DNA from: an uncultured Planctomycetales bacterium
GTDB lineage: Bacteria; Planctomycetota; Planctomycetia; Pirellulales; Thermoguttaceae
Direction: 5' to 3'
DNA length: 64,000 bases
Assembly (NCBI GenBank): GCA_937889015.1
Contig: CALARR010000362.1
Coordinates: 17,755 to 81,754, forward strand
Positions within the stretch are counted from its first letter, which is position 1; each line of letters opens with the position of its first letter. Both the position numbers and the translations under genes were made by a program. The notes beneath the pieces are model-generated. The model made no database searches. It was not told where the DNA came from and worked only from the letters and a program-made list of their open reading frames with translations. Positions 1 to 9,081 of the stretch are shown here, piece by piece.

Positions 1-425
1 GTTTCGTCTACAGTGTCGGCATGCCGCCACCTAACGCCGCGGCTGCGCTCACCTCCTTGGAACTGATCGAGGCCCAGCCAGAACGAGTTATTCGCTTGCA
101 GCGAAGGTCGCGACTCTTCCTGAGGCTTGCTCAAGAGAGGGGACTTAACACCGGCCTCAGCAAGGATTCGCCAGTCGTTCCGGTCATCTTGGGAAACTCC
201 ATCCACTGCTTACAGCTATCCAAGGGCCTCTTCAAGCGGGGGATCAACGTCCAGCCAATCCTGCACCCTGCGGTCGAAGAGAGCGCCGCCCGACTCCGAT
301 TCTTCATCACCTCGCTGCATACCGAAGACCAAATTCGCTACGCGGTGGACGCCCTGGTCGAGGAACTGGAGCAGATCAACCCCGATTATCTCACCGCCAA
401 ACACGGTCAGGCGGTAGTGCGCTGA
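1..425 (+). CDS. Alpha-oxoamine synthase-like PLP enzyme, C-terminal part
   Basis: The reading frame is already open at base 3, so the start lies outside the window; about 140 C-terminal residues are present and end with TGA at 423-425. The text matches the C-terminal small domain of fold-type I PLP enzymes of the 2-amino-3-ketobutyrate CoA ligase / 8-amino-7-oxononanoate synthase / serine palmitoyltransferase group: a conserved 'PVILGNS' strand, a 'GINVQPILHPAV' stretch and a closing 'LRFFITSLHTEDQI' strand-helix. The PLP lysine and substrate pocket are upstream and unseen, so the substrate cannot be named. bioB lies about 61 kb away, so a BioF role is possible but unsupported. Confidence 0.8.
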   Translation, partial: FVYSVGMPPPNAAAALTSLELIEAQPERVIRLQRRSRLFLRLAQERGLNTGLSKDSPVVPVILGNSIHCLQLSKGLFKRGINVQPILHPAVEESAARLRFFITSLHTEDQIRYAVDALVEELEQINPDYLTAKHGQAVVR

Positions 426-590
426 ACGCAAATTGGCGAGGAACGGTGTTGCTTTCGTCGCTTGGGGAGGTTAGAAAAATACTGAGATCGCGCTGCGCAC
501 TGTGCGGTGCAGCTCAGCAATCTTCTGCGAAGTGGGTCGCGCGCGGGGCGCGCGGCTTGCTTCTGGGTTTCGCTTCGAAGGGCTGAACGA

Positions 591-776
591 TTGCTTACTG
601 AACAAGAAATTGCGCGTAGTTGGCGGAAACTGTTTCTGGGCCGTAAGGAAGTAGACAGCGACGTGCTGGAAAAGGCCGAGGCTCTCCTGGACGAGTTGCG
701 CCCGGAAAGCCCGTTGCGTCACCGATTGGGCTTGGAGTTGGACGAACTTCGTCAACTCAAGCCCGGTCACGACTGA
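591..776 (+). CDS. Small conserved-looking hypothetical protein (61 aa)
   Basis: I place the start at TTG 591 because a GAAGGG Shine-Dalgarno sits 8 bases upstream; the frame stays open back to 507 but that extension is Arg/Ala-rich and has no comparable ribosome site. The 61-residue product begins MLTEQEIARSWRKLFLG and is a charged helical protein with no Cys, signal peptide or membrane segment ('EALLDELRPESPLRHRLGLE'). I recall short planctomycete proteins of this style but know no function. It stands alone, about 165 bases after the preceding gene. Confidence 0.55.
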   Translation: MLTEQEIARSWRKLFLGRKEVDSDVLEKAEALLDELRPESPLRHRLGLELDELRQLKPGHD

Positions 777-1156
777 GCCCGGATGATCCAATCCGGCTGT
801 TGCCGAATTCGCCCGTAGCCCAGTTCGCCACAATCCGCACGGAGAACGGCGGTTAGCTCGAACGCGGGCCAGTTCGGATGTACCTCTTGCGCGGTGCTGT
901 ACGCATCCCTTGACGCCGCCGGCGTTGGCAACCGTTCCGCAAAGTTCCGTAGTGCCGTTGAAACGAGGCCGGACACCATTCAAAGGATGGGGCCGCCGCA
1001 ACCTGGCTCTCCCGGGCCAAGCCTCCGGCCCCGCACCTTTCGCGCCACGCGAAATCTGCCGCGCCCTTGGTCAACCACCGCCGCAACAACAAAAACGGCC
1101 GGACGATTTTCGTCCGGCCGTCGCTGTTTCTGCAGATCGTAGCTGACTGCCCCGCT
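777..1156. other. Gene-free spacer
   Basis: This 380-base stretch separates the small + strand gene from the BBP7 gene on the - strand. Apart from the strong terminator hairpin at 1085-1121 and a short perfect inverted repeat at 779-796 (CCGGAT/ATCCGG), I see nothing functional. Open frames here overlap each other on both strands and look like GC-rich noise. Confidence 0.5.
1085..1121 (-). terminator. Rho-independent terminator of the BBP7 gene
   Basis: A perfect 12-bp inverted repeat, 1095-1106 (ACGGCCGGACGA) with 1110-1121, closes a 3-base loop. Read on the minus strand it is followed by a T-rich run (complement of 1085-1094), so it fits intrinsic termination about 35 bases past the BBP7 stop. 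Confidence 0.85.
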
Positions 1157-2278
1157 CTACCGATTGATCTCGATACCAGCGGTCACGCCGGTCATCAACA
1201 CATCCTGGCGGTTGCGGCTCGTATCGATGCCCATCGCTCGCGGCACATAGTCGATGCTGCTGGAAGCCCTGGCGATATTGTCCATCCAGATCCCATTCCA
1301 GCCGACCTTGGCCTGGATCGCCCGGGTGAGTTGGTAGTGCAACTCCAGCCGCAATTCGATGAGCGGTGCGAATTCCGTCTCGCTGGCGGAGTGCGTGAAG
1401 GCCAAGGTGTTCCCAGGCAAGGTGACGAAGAACTTGTCCACTTCGCCTTGCTGACGGAATGTCTGAAAATTGAACCCCGGCACGAACCGGCAATCAGCCG
1501 AAAAGCCCCAGCGTTCTTGCTTCCGCGAGTACCGACCGCCGATTTCCGGCCCGATCAGGTGATTGTTGACATACTGGTTGATGAACATGTCCTGTTTATC
1601 GACGTTAACTGGGGCGCCAGGCCGGACGTATCCGATCATATCGAAGGTCTCGTCGAACTGCAGATAGCGAACTCCGACAAAAGCCTCCAGTTGCCCGCCC
1701 AACGCAAACTGCCGGAACCGTCGCGTGTACAGCAGTTCGATGTTCCAGTGCTCGACCTCATTGCTGGTCTGGAAGGCCGTGTATTCCTTCGGAACCATAG
1801 CCCCCGTGGAATCCTGCAACACCAGGGTTGCGTGAGTCATGTCCGCCAACTGCAATTGGTCGTTCAGCCGATAGTATGTGACCATCAACCCATTGTGAGC
1901 CCCCTGGTAGCCGATCTCGAACCGATTGCCTTCGCTGAATTCCGATTGCAGGCCGGTGGTGTCGGACTGCGACACCAACGCCGGTGGGTAGGTGGCTTGA
2001 TTGGTGATCAAGCTCGGCGATGCCCCGATGTTGGCCAGATCCGGCTTCTGGATCGACCAGTACAGCCCGTCAAAGGCGAAGTTGAATCCGCGATTGGGGG
2101 CCGGCAGACCGTCATAGAAACCGGTATCCGGCGGTGCGAAGAACTGCAGGTCACGGACATCGCCGGGAGGGAAGACCGTCGGGTCGTCCGGATACTGCTG
2201 AGCGTCGGCCAGGTTGGCCGCCAACGCGACCAGCACCCCGACTACCAGCCCAATGGCCTTACGGTGTGGCGACATCAT
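1157..2278 (-). CDS. BBP7-family outer-membrane beta-barrel protein
   Basis: A 373-aa secreted protein. The chosen start, ATG 2278, begins MMSPHRKAIGLVVGVLVALA, a classical signal peptide ending near ADAQQ, and has AGAAGG about 10 bases upstream. A 51-codon in-frame extension to 2431 has no signal-like sequence and is rejected. After cleavage come many alternating hydrophobic/polar strands ('FAFDGLYWSIQKP', 'EVGYRLNDQLQ'-like, 'LEAFVGVRYLQFDE', 'IELRLELHYQLTRAIQAKVGW'), and the chain ends in a short strand, as expected of a barrel. BBP7-type barrels are typical of planctomycetes; their cargo is unknown. It is monocistronic, with its own terminator downstream. Confidence 0.8.
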   Translation of the reverse strand: MMSPHRKAIGLVVGVLVALAANLADAQQYPDDPTVFPPGDVRDLQFFAPPDTGFYDGLPAPNRGFNFAFDGLYWSIQKPDLANIGASPSLITNQATYPPALVSQSDTTGLQSEFSEGNRFEIGYQGAHNGLMVTYYRLNDQLQLADMTHATLVLQDSTGAMVPKEYTAFQTSNEVEHWNIELLYTRRFRQFALGGQLEAFVGVRYLQFDETFDMIGYVRPGAPVNVDKQDMFINQYVNNHLIGPEIGGRYSRKQERWGFSADCRFVPGFNFQTFRQQGEVDKFFVTLPGNTLAFTHSASETEFAPLIELRLELHYQLTRAIQAKVGWNGIWMDNIARASSSIDYVPRAMGIDTSRNRQDVLMTGVTAGIEINR

Positions 2279-2703
2279 TCCAGTCCACCTTCTGCGCTGC
2301 TGTCTGTGGATTTGCATAGACGCTCCCACGCGGAGAGTCTGTGTACCGGTTCTGCGGATAGTATCGGACGTGCCTGTCAAACCAGTTGAGTAAGAAAGGC
2401 AAACCCTGATGAAAATGACGACGCCCCTCACGCAAGAGGGGACTCACCAAGCCACCGCCCAGACACCCTAGGCAACCTGCGAAGTTTCGGAAGACGTTTT
2501 GCCGAGGTGCAGCGAGACACAACCCCACTATCGAGCATACGGCCACCACAAGCCATCCCTCTCCTACCGCATTTGTCGCACCAAGTCCGTGGCTCTATAC
2601 TGGCAGATCAGAAGGCATTGCGAGAAACCGCGCGCGTTGTGGCCTGCCCAAGGGCCTCCGCGACCAGGGCCTTCTCCAGACGACCCCAATCGAGGCTCCC
2701 GCC
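2279..2703. other. Divergent intergenic region
   Basis: Upstream region shared by the BBP7 gene (-) and the TraB-like gene (+). It holds the + strand promoter at 2573-2601 described separately. On the minus strand there is a TTGACA-like box around 2375-2385 and a TACTAT about 11 bases on, too close to be a convincing promoter pair. No coding sequence is supported. Confidence 0.5.
2573..2601 (+). promoter_or_regulatory. Predicted sigma-70-type promoter of the TraB-like gene
   Basis: TTGTCG (2573-2578) and TATACT (2596-2601) are separated by exactly 17 bases, 4/6 and 5/6 matches to the consensus. Transcription would start near 2608, giving a leader of about 96 bases before ATG 2704. Confidence 0.55.
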
Positions 2704-3648
2704 ATGCTAGGCCGATCTCTGTTCGCAGTCTGCCTGGGGTTCCGGCTCCTGACGGGCGCGGCCCAGGGGGACGAGCCATTCGCTGGTACTCCACCCCCCA
2801 AGCCTTCCCCAGCCACGGCTCAGACCGTGAAGCCCGAGCCATTTCTTCGCCTGGTGCGCGACGACAAAGGGACCGTGGTGGGAATGGAAGTCGCCATTGT
2901 GCGATTTGTCCCCCGCAATCGCAGTCAGGCTTGGCCTGTGGTCGACTTGGTGGGCGCGGTGCATATCGCCGATTCACGCTACTACGCAGCCCTCAATCGC
3001 CAGTTTGCCGGCTATGACGCGGTGCTCTACGAATTGATCGCCGCCGAAGGCACCCAGCCACAACCGGGGCAATCCAGCGGCAGTCCCGTGTCGCTGATTC
3101 AACGCGGACTTAAGGACCTGCTAGGTCTCCAGTTCCAACTTGACACCATCCACTACAACCGCCCCAACATGATTCATGCTGACGTGTCGCCAGAACAGCT
3201 CGCCCAGGCCATGCAGCAACGCGGCGAGAGCGTCCTGGCCATCTTCATGCGTATGTTGGGCTACGCGATGGCGCAGCAGGGAAAGGCGGGCACAGCCGGC
3301 GAGGCCGACATCATCATGGCGTTACTGGACAAGAACCGTTCCCTGGCCCTGAAACGGCTGGTCGCCGAACAGTTTGAAGCGATGGACGGCTCACTGATGG
3401 CCCTCAGCGGACCGGATGGCTCCTCCATCATCGAGGACCGCAACACGGTCGCCCTGAACGTCCTCCGCAAACAACTGGTCGACAAACGAAAGCTGGCTAT
3501 CTTCTACGGAGCCGGCCACCTCAACGACTTCGCCCGGCGACTCAGCGCGGACTTCGGCCTGGAACGAACCAACACCCGTTGGCTCCTGGCCTGGGACATG
3601 CACGATCCGACACCGGTCCGAAGGCCGCCGGCGACCAAACCCCAATAG
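2704..3648 (+). CDS. TraB/GumN (TIKI-like) family secreted protein
   Basis: A 314-aa protein with an N-terminal signal peptide (MLGRSLFAVCLGFRLL, cleavage near AAQGDE). The fold signatures of the TraB/GumN/TIKI group are present: an N-terminal 'VDLVGAVHIADSRYY' histidine motif, 'YDAVLYELI' with the paired glutamate, and a C-terminal 'IFYGAGHLNDF' histidine motif. Family members are thought to be metal-dependent peptidase-like proteins; the exact substrate is unknown. It would act outside the inner membrane. A CGAGG sequence lies 8 bases before ATG 2704. The last 15 residues are Pro/Arg-rich. The next gene converges on it. Confidence 0.75.
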   Translation: MLGRSLFAVCLGFRLLTGAAQGDEPFAGTPPPKPSPATAQTVKPEPFLRLVRDDKGTVVGMEVAIVRFVPRNRSQAWPVVDLVGAVHIADSRYYAALNRQFAGYDAVLYELIAAEGTQPQPGQSSGSPVSLIQRGLKDLLGLQFQLDTIHYNRPNMIHADVSPEQLAQAMQQRGESVLAIFMRMLGYAMAQQGKAGTAGEADIIMALLDKNRSLALKRLVAEQFEAMDGSLMALSGPDGSSIIEDRNTVALNVLRKQLVDKRKLAIFYGAGHLNDFARRLSADFGLERTNTRWLLAWDMHDPTPVRRPPATKPQ

Positions 3649-3669
3649 CCCCCCCAGTGCTGGCGCGCA

Positions 3670-4971
3670 TCACATGAGTCGGGTCAGCCCGGGCACGGCC
3701 AACGGCGGTTGCTCGACCCTCGAATTCCAGTCGAGATGGTCCGGGACCAGTTTCTGCTGCGATTGCAGGGCCTGCTCCCAAGTCACTTCCTGTCCGCTAT
3801 AGGCCGCCATTCGTCCCATGATGGCCATGAGTGTGGTTTGGGCCATGCGATTGGCGTCGTTGATTGGCTTGCCCGCGCGAATCGAGGCCATCAGCTCATC
3901 ATGTTCGGTCTGATACATGTTGGCTGGCGGCCCGTCGTAGGTCCACGGCTTCGGGCCGTGGATCACAGGGCTGCGTCCGCGGCCGATTGTGCAGGTGCCC
4001 TCGCTGCCGATAATGTAGTCGGCATTCTCGTTGTAGCAGCCAGGATGCGACCGGCAGCCCAGAAAACCGCGCGCGCCGCCGGCATATTCATAGGCCACGA
4101 AACCATTGTCGAACGTATTCCCCTCGTTGGCAAATACGCGACTTCCGATGGCCACCGCCCTTAGCGGCATCACATCATCGAACCACCACGCCATCTTGTC
4201 GACGCTGTGACCACCCGACAACAGAATCGTAACGTCCCCCGAAAGCCACAGCCGGCTGTGCCAGTCGCGCAAGTCCCACTCCAAATCGCTGATCTGAGCA
4301 GGACGCGGCCCCTTGTATTTGTGGCTCAGATCGCCGCGGTAATACGTGGCGTAGACGGTGCGCACATTGCCGACCGCTCCCTCGCGAATCTGCTCGCGCA
4401 CAGCCCGCAAGCCCTGGTGATACCGCCAACAGAATCCCGAGACGATACTCAAGCCCTTTTGCCGGGCCTTTTCGGCCGATTCCAGCACCGAGCGAACGCC
4501 CGGAGCGTCAACGGCAGCGACAATCTCCATGAATGCGTGCTTGCCCGCATCGACGGCCGCCTTCAGATGCTGGGCCCGAAAGCCGGGCGGAGTGGTCAGG
4601 AGCACGACATCCACACCGCTGTCGATCAGCGCCTGGTAGGCGTCGAAGCCCAAGAACTCCCGTTGCGGCGGTACCTGGACCTGCTCAGGCAGGCGCGTTT
4701 GGAGTTGGCGAAGGCTGGATTCAAGATGGTCGGCAAACAGGTCGGCCATGGCCGTCAAGACCACGTTGCGGTCAGCCTGCATGGCGTTCAACGCAGCTCC
4801 ACTGCCGCGTCCGCCACAGCCGATCAGCCCCACGCGCAATGTTTCGGCCGGCTTCGCATGTGTCAGGACGTTGGGCAACGCAATCGCGGCCGCGGAGGCG
4901 ATTCCCGCTGGCCCGACCGACCATCGCAGAAACTCGCGGCGCGACGTGATGCCGCCAGGCTGAGTCATCAT
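3670..4971 (-). CDS. Gfo/Idh/MocA family oxidoreductase with Tat signal
   Basis: A 433-aa NAD(P)-dependent oxidoreductase. ATG 4971 is chosen over an in-frame ATG at 4998 because TAGGAG lies just upstream and because it makes an ATGATGA overlap with the stop of the preceding gene. Residues ~10-40 form a twin-arginine signal (RREFLRWSVGPAG), so the folded enzyme is exported. The Rossmann motif 'RVGLIGCGGRGSGAA' follows, and the C-terminal half carries 'GGHSVDKMAWWFDD' and 'HPGCYNENADYIIGSEG'. Many planctomycete genomes carry dozens of such secreted sugar oxidoreductases; the substrate here is unknown. It is translationally coupled to the secreted protein upstream. Confidence 0.9.
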   Translation of the reverse strand: MMTQPGGITSRREFLRWSVGPAGIASAAAIALPNVLTHAKPAETLRVGLIGCGGRGSGAALNAMQADRNVVLTAMADLFADHLESSLRQLQTRLPEQVQVPPQREFLGFDAYQALIDSGVDVVLLTTPPGFRAQHLKAAVDAGKHAFMEIVAAVDAPGVRSVLESAEKARQKGLSIVSGFCWRYHQGLRAVREQIREGAVGNVRTVYATYYRGDLSHKYKGPRPAQISDLEWDLRDWHSRLWLSGDVTILLSGGHSVDKMAWWFDDVMPLRAVAIGSRVFANEGNTFDNGFVAYEYAGGARGFLGCRSHPGCYNENADYIIGSEGTCTIGRGRSPVIHGPKPWTYDGPPANMYQTEHDELMASIRAGKPINDANRMAQTTLMAIMGRMAAYSGQEVTWEQALQSQQKLVPDHLDWNSRVEQPPLAVPGLTRLM

Positions 4972-6020
4972 GGTGGGACTCCTATCGTGGGCGTGCAACC
5001 AGCGGAACTGGATTCAGTCTGCCGCGCAACCAGGAACTCGCGATAGGCGTCCAAGGCACGGCCCCAATCGCCATCCAGGCGGAGTAGTGCCAGACGTACC
5101 CTGGCGCGGCACTCGGCCCTTGGCACAAGATCAACGCCGAACAACGACAAGTCGAACGCGCTGTAACTCGTGAGCCGGTCCGCGTCCTCGGCTGCGTGGT
5201 AGCGCGTGCTGATCGCGTAGCACTCCTCCGGATACGACATGAGTACCGCCGCCAGCCCCGAGTGCGGATCCTCTTGCACCGCCAGGCAATGCGCGTAGTG
5301 CCGGACAGGACACATTTGCACTGTCGGCGTCTTGCGTTCACTGCGGCTCCAACGGCCGTCCAAACAGAAGCGGGCCGCTAGCGCATCGCGGGGAAACACC
5401 AACACGGTGCCCCGGAACACGTCGTTCACCGTGGGCAGCACCCATTCCGCCGGCTGATTCCTCGGAGCCTGGACCATGACGTGCGGACGCAAGGCCTTAT
5501 CGAAGTAGCTGGAGAGGAACAGTTCGTATCCGGCGTAGGTTCCCCGCGACTTGACCGTCACCGTAAGATCGATGGCGTTCGGTGGGCGAAGCTCGTAGCG
5601 CGCTGTGAGGCCGGCATGGTGCCCCTCGCTTGGAGGCCATTGAATCTCCACTGCTCCCGCCTGCGACGTGGCGGTGCGCTGCATAGCCCGTGGCAGATCC
5701 ATCACCTGATTCACAGACATCAGTTTGAAGAGATTTAGCGCCGAATAGCGCGTGTCGATCACCTGGCGGCCGCTCCGCTTGTCGATCAACCGGGTCACGC
5801 CGTGATAGACGCCCTCGACCTGCAGAGCCCCTTCGATCGACTCGGTCTCGAATCGGAAGCTCGCCCCCGCCTCGTCTGCCCGGAAGCCCGGATAGAAAGC
5901 GGGCCCGTCCGAGACAGAAGCCCCCAGGACGCAATGCGCGGGCCCGCTCCAGGCCACCACCGACGCCACGGCCACCGACAGCAATCTCGTCACCAACCAA
6001 CGCGACCGGCCTGGTTGCAT
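4968..6020 (-). CDS. Secreted hypothetical protein coupled to the oxidoreductase
   Basis: A 350-aa protein with an N-terminal signal peptide (hydrophobic stretch LLSVAVASVVAWS, cleavage around residues 28-34). The rest is rich in beta-strand-like segments ('GASFRFETESIEGALQVEG', 'IDLTVTVKSRGTYAGYELF') and resembles carbohydrate-recognising or aldose-epimerase-like beta-sandwich proteins in texture, but I recognise no catalytic motif. Its stop overlaps the start of the Gfo/Idh/MocA gene (ATGATGA at 4968-4971), so the two are probably made together and may act on the same extracellular carbohydrate. AGGTG lies 5 bases before ATG 6020. Confidence 0.7.
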   Translation of the reverse strand: MQPGRSRWLVTRLLSVAVASVVAWSGPAHCVLGASVSDGPAFYPGFRADEAGASFRFETESIEGALQVEGVYHGVTRLIDKRSGRQVIDTRYSALNLFKLMSVNQVMDLPRAMQRTATSQAGAVEIQWPPSEGHHAGLTARYELRPPNAIDLTVTVKSRGTYAGYELFLSSYFDKALRPHVMVQAPRNQPAEWVLPTVNDVFRGTVLVFPRDALAARFCLDGRWSRSERKTPTVQMCPVRHYAHCLAVQEDPHSGLAAVLMSYPEECYAISTRYHAAEDADRLTSYSAFDLSLFGVDLVPRAECRARVRLALLRLDGDWGRALDAYREFLVARQTESSSAGCTPTIGVPP

Positions 6021-6191
6021 ACGACACCTGCGAGAAGAGGCGAAAAGGGCCGACGAGGTGACGCAAGAGACACAACGCGACCATTGTGGGCCGTGAAGCT
6101 GCCGCCTGTCAAGAAAGTAGAGACGCCAGCCGCAGACGTCTCCGTGGAAAGCCGTCCGGACTCTACTGGAGACGATCAGCAGAAGAAGCGT

Positions 6192-7370
6192 TCAGTAGCG
6201 AACTACCCGCCGCAGCAACCAGAGGCCCCAGAGGAACAGCAGGAAGTTGCCGGCCCAGACCGACCAGGGGGGCAAACCGCCGCTCTTGGCTCCGTCCACC
6301 ATGCAGAACAGCAAGGGGAAGTACACCACCAAAATCGGCAGGAAACAAAGGAAGAAGCTGGTCAGCAAGTCCCCGTTGCGGAGTCGCACGGCCATAGGCG
6401 CCCCTACCCATACGAACAACAGGCAACTGAACCCCTGGGACCAGCGGCGATAGGGCTCTGTGTACAGCCGTGAGAGCAAGTCACACATGCTGCGCACGGT
6501 GCCGTCACGCCGCTGCCAGTCGCTGCTAGTCACCCCCGCGAAATCGCCCGTAGCCAACTGCACCGCCGCCTGCACGGCCATGTCCTGTCGATACAACTCG
6601 ATGTTCTTCGTCTGGCTGGCAATCTTGTCCGGAATCAACCGTAGAGGCATCCACGACGGCAGCAAAGCCTGCGGATCGCGATCGCTTAACGGAATATCCT
6701 GCTCGTGCTCGTCGGGAAACTGAAAACTGCCCCGCCCCGGAACGTTGATCGTGCCATTACGGAGCACAATCCGCAGAACGTTGTTGGCAGGGTCCGAATG
6801 GATCTCGGCCTCTTCAGCCGTGATCCGCACCGAAGGCGTCTTGCCGCGGCCCTCAATCGCCAGATTCACGCGAATCAGCCGCCGCCCCTCCACTCGCTTC
6901 ACATTGATGGCCAACCGTGACGAACTGAAGGACTTCTGCGTGCGAAGCATGTTGTACACGATTTCCTGGAACGCTTCGGTCACGACCCGCTGCGTGCCGT
7001 GCCGCCCCCACGATCCCTCCAGGTCGTTCATCCACACTGTCATCAAACTCAACAGAAAGGCCAGTACGTAGGCCGGCCGGAGAATTGCCCAAGGTGAAAT
7101 ACCAAGAGCCTTGATCGCCACAACCTCGTTGAAGGCGGACATGCGCGCATAGACCGTGGTGGTCGCCAGGAGCAACGTGGCGGGAATCGTCCACCGCAGA
7201 GTGTTGGGCAGAACATAGGGAATCAGTCGAACGAGCCCCGCCAGTGGCAGGTGCTGATCGGCCCCCTCCTTCACGACTCCAATGATCATCATCATCGCGG
7301 TCAGGCCCAGCATGGCCACCACGAAGACTTTGATCAGTTCCACAAGGACGTACCGCGTGAGAGTCGTCAT
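6192..7370 (-). CDS. LptF/LptG (YjgP/YjgQ) family permease
   Basis: A 392-aa membrane protein. The first 105 residues hold three hydrophobic segments ('LTRYVLVELIKVFVVAMLGL', 'WTIPATLLLATTTVYARM', 'AYVLAFLLSLMTVW'), then a ~170-residue hydrophilic beta-rich domain, then three C-terminal helices ending at 'LLFLWGLWLLRR'. This 3+domain+3 plan is that of LptF/LptG, the inner-membrane permeases that extract lipopolysaccharide for the Lpt bridge. Which paralogue it is cannot be decided, and lptB is not nearby. The periplasmic domain is somewhat short. Presence supports a true outer membrane in this organism. Confidence 0.85.
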   Translation of the reverse strand: MTTLTRYVLVELIKVFVVAMLGLTAMMMIIGVVKEGADQHLPLAGLVRLIPYVLPNTLRWTIPATLLLATTTVYARMSAFNEVVAIKALGISPWAILRPAYVLAFLLSLMTVWMNDLEGSWGRHGTQRVVTEAFQEIVYNMLRTQKSFSSSRLAINVKRVEGRRLIRVNLAIEGRGKTPSVRITAEEAEIHSDPANNVLRIVLRNGTINVPGRGSFQFPDEHEQDIPLSDRDPQALLPSWMPLRLIPDKIASQTKNIELYRQDMAVQAAVQLATGDFAGVTSSDWQRRDGTVRSMCDLLSRLYTEPYRRWSQGFSCLLFVWVGAPMAVRLRNGDLLTSFFLCFLPILVVYFPLLFCMVDGAKSGGLPPWSVWAGNFLLFLWGLWLLRRVVRY

Positions 7371-7622
7371 GGCCCGACAGTGTGGCGACTTCAGGCGATG
7401 CGGGTCAAGCCCACTCTCCCCACCACCGGCTCGCCTTTACAGAATCGCGGCGATTTCCCATACTACCGACTCGCGGCGAAGATCCGTAGGATGTGGTCGC
7501 TGGCGAGGTCCTCCCAAGGCCTTGCTCCGTGAGGATCAGAAACAGTCCCGCCCCCCGCCCCACAGGGTGGGAATCGAGACTTGACCTGCACTGCGGCAGG
7601 GTATCAATAGGAGTTTGCACGG

Positions 7623-8423
7623 ATGGTCAAGCTTTCAATGAACGAGACTACGACCTATCGCTGGTCGTTCGAAGAGGATGTCTTGGCCTACGCAGCGGCG
7701 GGCATTCCGGCCATCGGCGTGTGGCGGCAGAAACTCTCGGACTTCGGCCCGCAAAAGGGAGCCGAACTGCTCGAAGAACAGGGAATGGAGGTCTCGCATC
7801 TGTTCTGGGCGGGCGGATTCACCGGCAGCGACGGACGCACGTTTCGTGAGAGTCTGGACGACGCCATGGAAGCCCTGCGCACCGCTGCAGAAATCCGCGC
7901 CCGCAGTCTCGTCGTGTACAGCGGGGCCCGAGCGGGTCATACCGCAAACCATGCCCGACGCCTGATCAAGGACGCCTTGACGCAATTAGCCCCCCTGGCG
8001 ACCGAGTTGAACGTCAAACTGGCGGTCGAACCGATGCATCCGGGCTGCGCTGGCCAGTGGACCTTCCTCACCTCGCTGGACGACGTCCTGGCGATGCTGG
8101 CGGCCGTCGGCTCACCCCAGGTGCAAATGGTCTTCGACACCTACCATCTGGGCCAGCAGCCGGGGTTGCTGGAGCGTATCCCCGCCCTCATTCCGCAAAT
8201 CGCCCTGGTCCAACTCGGAGACCTCAAGTCCCCACCCGTCGGTGAGCAAAACCGCTGCCGACTGGGAACGGGTGTCCTGCCCCTGCGCGAGATCGTCGCC
8301 GCCTTGCGCGCCGCAGGCTACGATGGCCATTTCGACGTCGAGTTGATCGGCGAAGAAATCGAAACCTGTGACTACCGAAGCTTGGTCGAGCAGGCCAAGA
8401 GTGACGTGCAGGAACTGCTGTGA
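7623..8423 (+). CDS. Sugar phosphate isomerase/epimerase (TIM barrel)
   Basis: A 266-aa xylose-isomerase-like TIM-barrel protein (AP endonuclease 2 superfamily). Typical features are 'AAGIPAIGVW' near the N-terminus, 'VKLAVEPMHP' with a metal-ligand Glu, 'VQMVFDTYHLGQQPG' with Asp/His ligands, and a late 'HFDVELIGEEI' with a Glu ligand. AGGAG lies about 10 bases upstream of ATG 7623; an alternative ATG at 7638 is possible. Such enzymes isomerise or epimerise sugars, inositols or hydroxypyruvate; the specific substrate is unclear. No partner gene is adjacent in an operon-like arrangement. Confidence 0.85.
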   Translation: MVKLSMNETTTYRWSFEEDVLAYAAAGIPAIGVWRQKLSDFGPQKGAELLEEQGMEVSHLFWAGGFTGSDGRTFRESLDDAMEALRTAAEIRARSLVVYSGARAGHTANHARRLIKDALTQLAPLATELNVKLAVEPMHPGCAGQWTFLTSLDDVLAMLAAVGSPQVQMVFDTYHLGQQPGLLERIPALIPQIALVQLGDLKSPPVGEQNRCRLGTGVLPLREIVAALRAAGYDGHFDVELIGEEIETCDYRSLVEQAKSDVQELL

Positions 8424-8481
8424 ACGTCTTATTGAGGTCTGCACTTGCCTGGCTGCGTCTCGCAAATCCCCCCTAGCCTCC

Positions 8482-8907
8482 ATGCCGCAACCGCCTCCCA
8501 GTTTGAGCATCGAGATCCCACTACGCGAGCTGCAATTCTCGTTCGCACGTAGTTCCGGGCCTGGCGGGCAAAACGTCAACAAGGTCAACAGTAAGGCCAC
8601 ACTCCGTTGGTCCATCCTTCACAGCCCCAGTCTCGACGAAGCACTGCGCCAACGTCTACTCATTGGCCTTCGGAACCGAATGACGACCGATGGCGAGCTG
8701 ATCCTCTCCAGTCAGCGGTTTCGCGATGCAGGCCGTAACGTGGCCGATTGCCTGGAGAAGCTGCGCGCCATACTGCGCGAGGCCTCGCGCACCCCCAAAG
8801 CGAGGAAACCGACCCACGCCACACGAGGTTCCCACCGCCGCCGCCTGGCACTTAAACAGCAGCGGTCACAGACCAAGCAGCGCAGGCGTTTCCGACCTGA
8901 AGATTGA
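8482..8907 (+). CDS. arfB: Alternative ribosome-rescue factor, ArfB-like (GGQ protein)
   Basis: A 141-aa protein with the class I release-factor catalytic core: 'SSGPGGQNVNKVNSKATLRW' at residues ~25-44 contains the GGQ motif that hydrolyses peptidyl-tRNA. There is no codon-recognition domain, and the C-terminal tail (residues ~115-141) is strongly basic (SHRRRLALKQQRSQ), the feature by which ArfB/YaeJ/ICT1 probes the empty mRNA channel of stalled ribosomes. Length matches ArfB (~140 aa). I start at ATG 8482; the open frame extends upstream into the preceding gene but only with unrelated sequence. Confidence 0.9.
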   Translation: MPQPPPSLSIEIPLRELQFSFARSSGPGGQNVNKVNSKATLRWSILHSPSLDEALRQRLLIGLRNRMTTDGELILSSQRFRDAGRNVADCLEKLRAILREASRTPKARKPTHATRGSHRRRLALKQQRSQTKQRRRFRPED

Positions 8908-8983
8908 GCGGCACACGGGGCCCCCTCTTTTCCGCAGGCTTGCCCACTTTCTGTGCGGATGGCCCAGCCGATACCCATCACGG

Positions 8984-8989
8984 TATAAT
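8984..8989 (+). promoter_or_regulatory. Perfect -10 box ahead of the UvrB/UvrC-motif gene
   Basis: TATAAT occurs once in this intergenic stretch, 93 bases before ATG 9082. I see no good -35 at 16-18 bases upstream, so the promoter may rely on an activator or be weak. Confidence 0.4.
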
Positions 8990-9081
8990 GCGATATCGGA
9001 ACGGGCCTGCAGCCTGCCAAAGTTGTACGCGTTGCCTACAGACAGACAGCGCCCCTTCTCCTCCAGTAGCACGGAACCGCA

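Noticed and set aside
1067..2389. 440-codon + strand frame
   Set aside because: Fully antisense to the BBP7 gene, whose signal peptide, ribosome site and terminator support the minus strand.
8368..8481. Upstream start for the ArfB-like protein
   Set aside because: The extension overlaps the preceding isomerase gene and has no resemblance to the family; ATG 8482 gives a normal-length protein.
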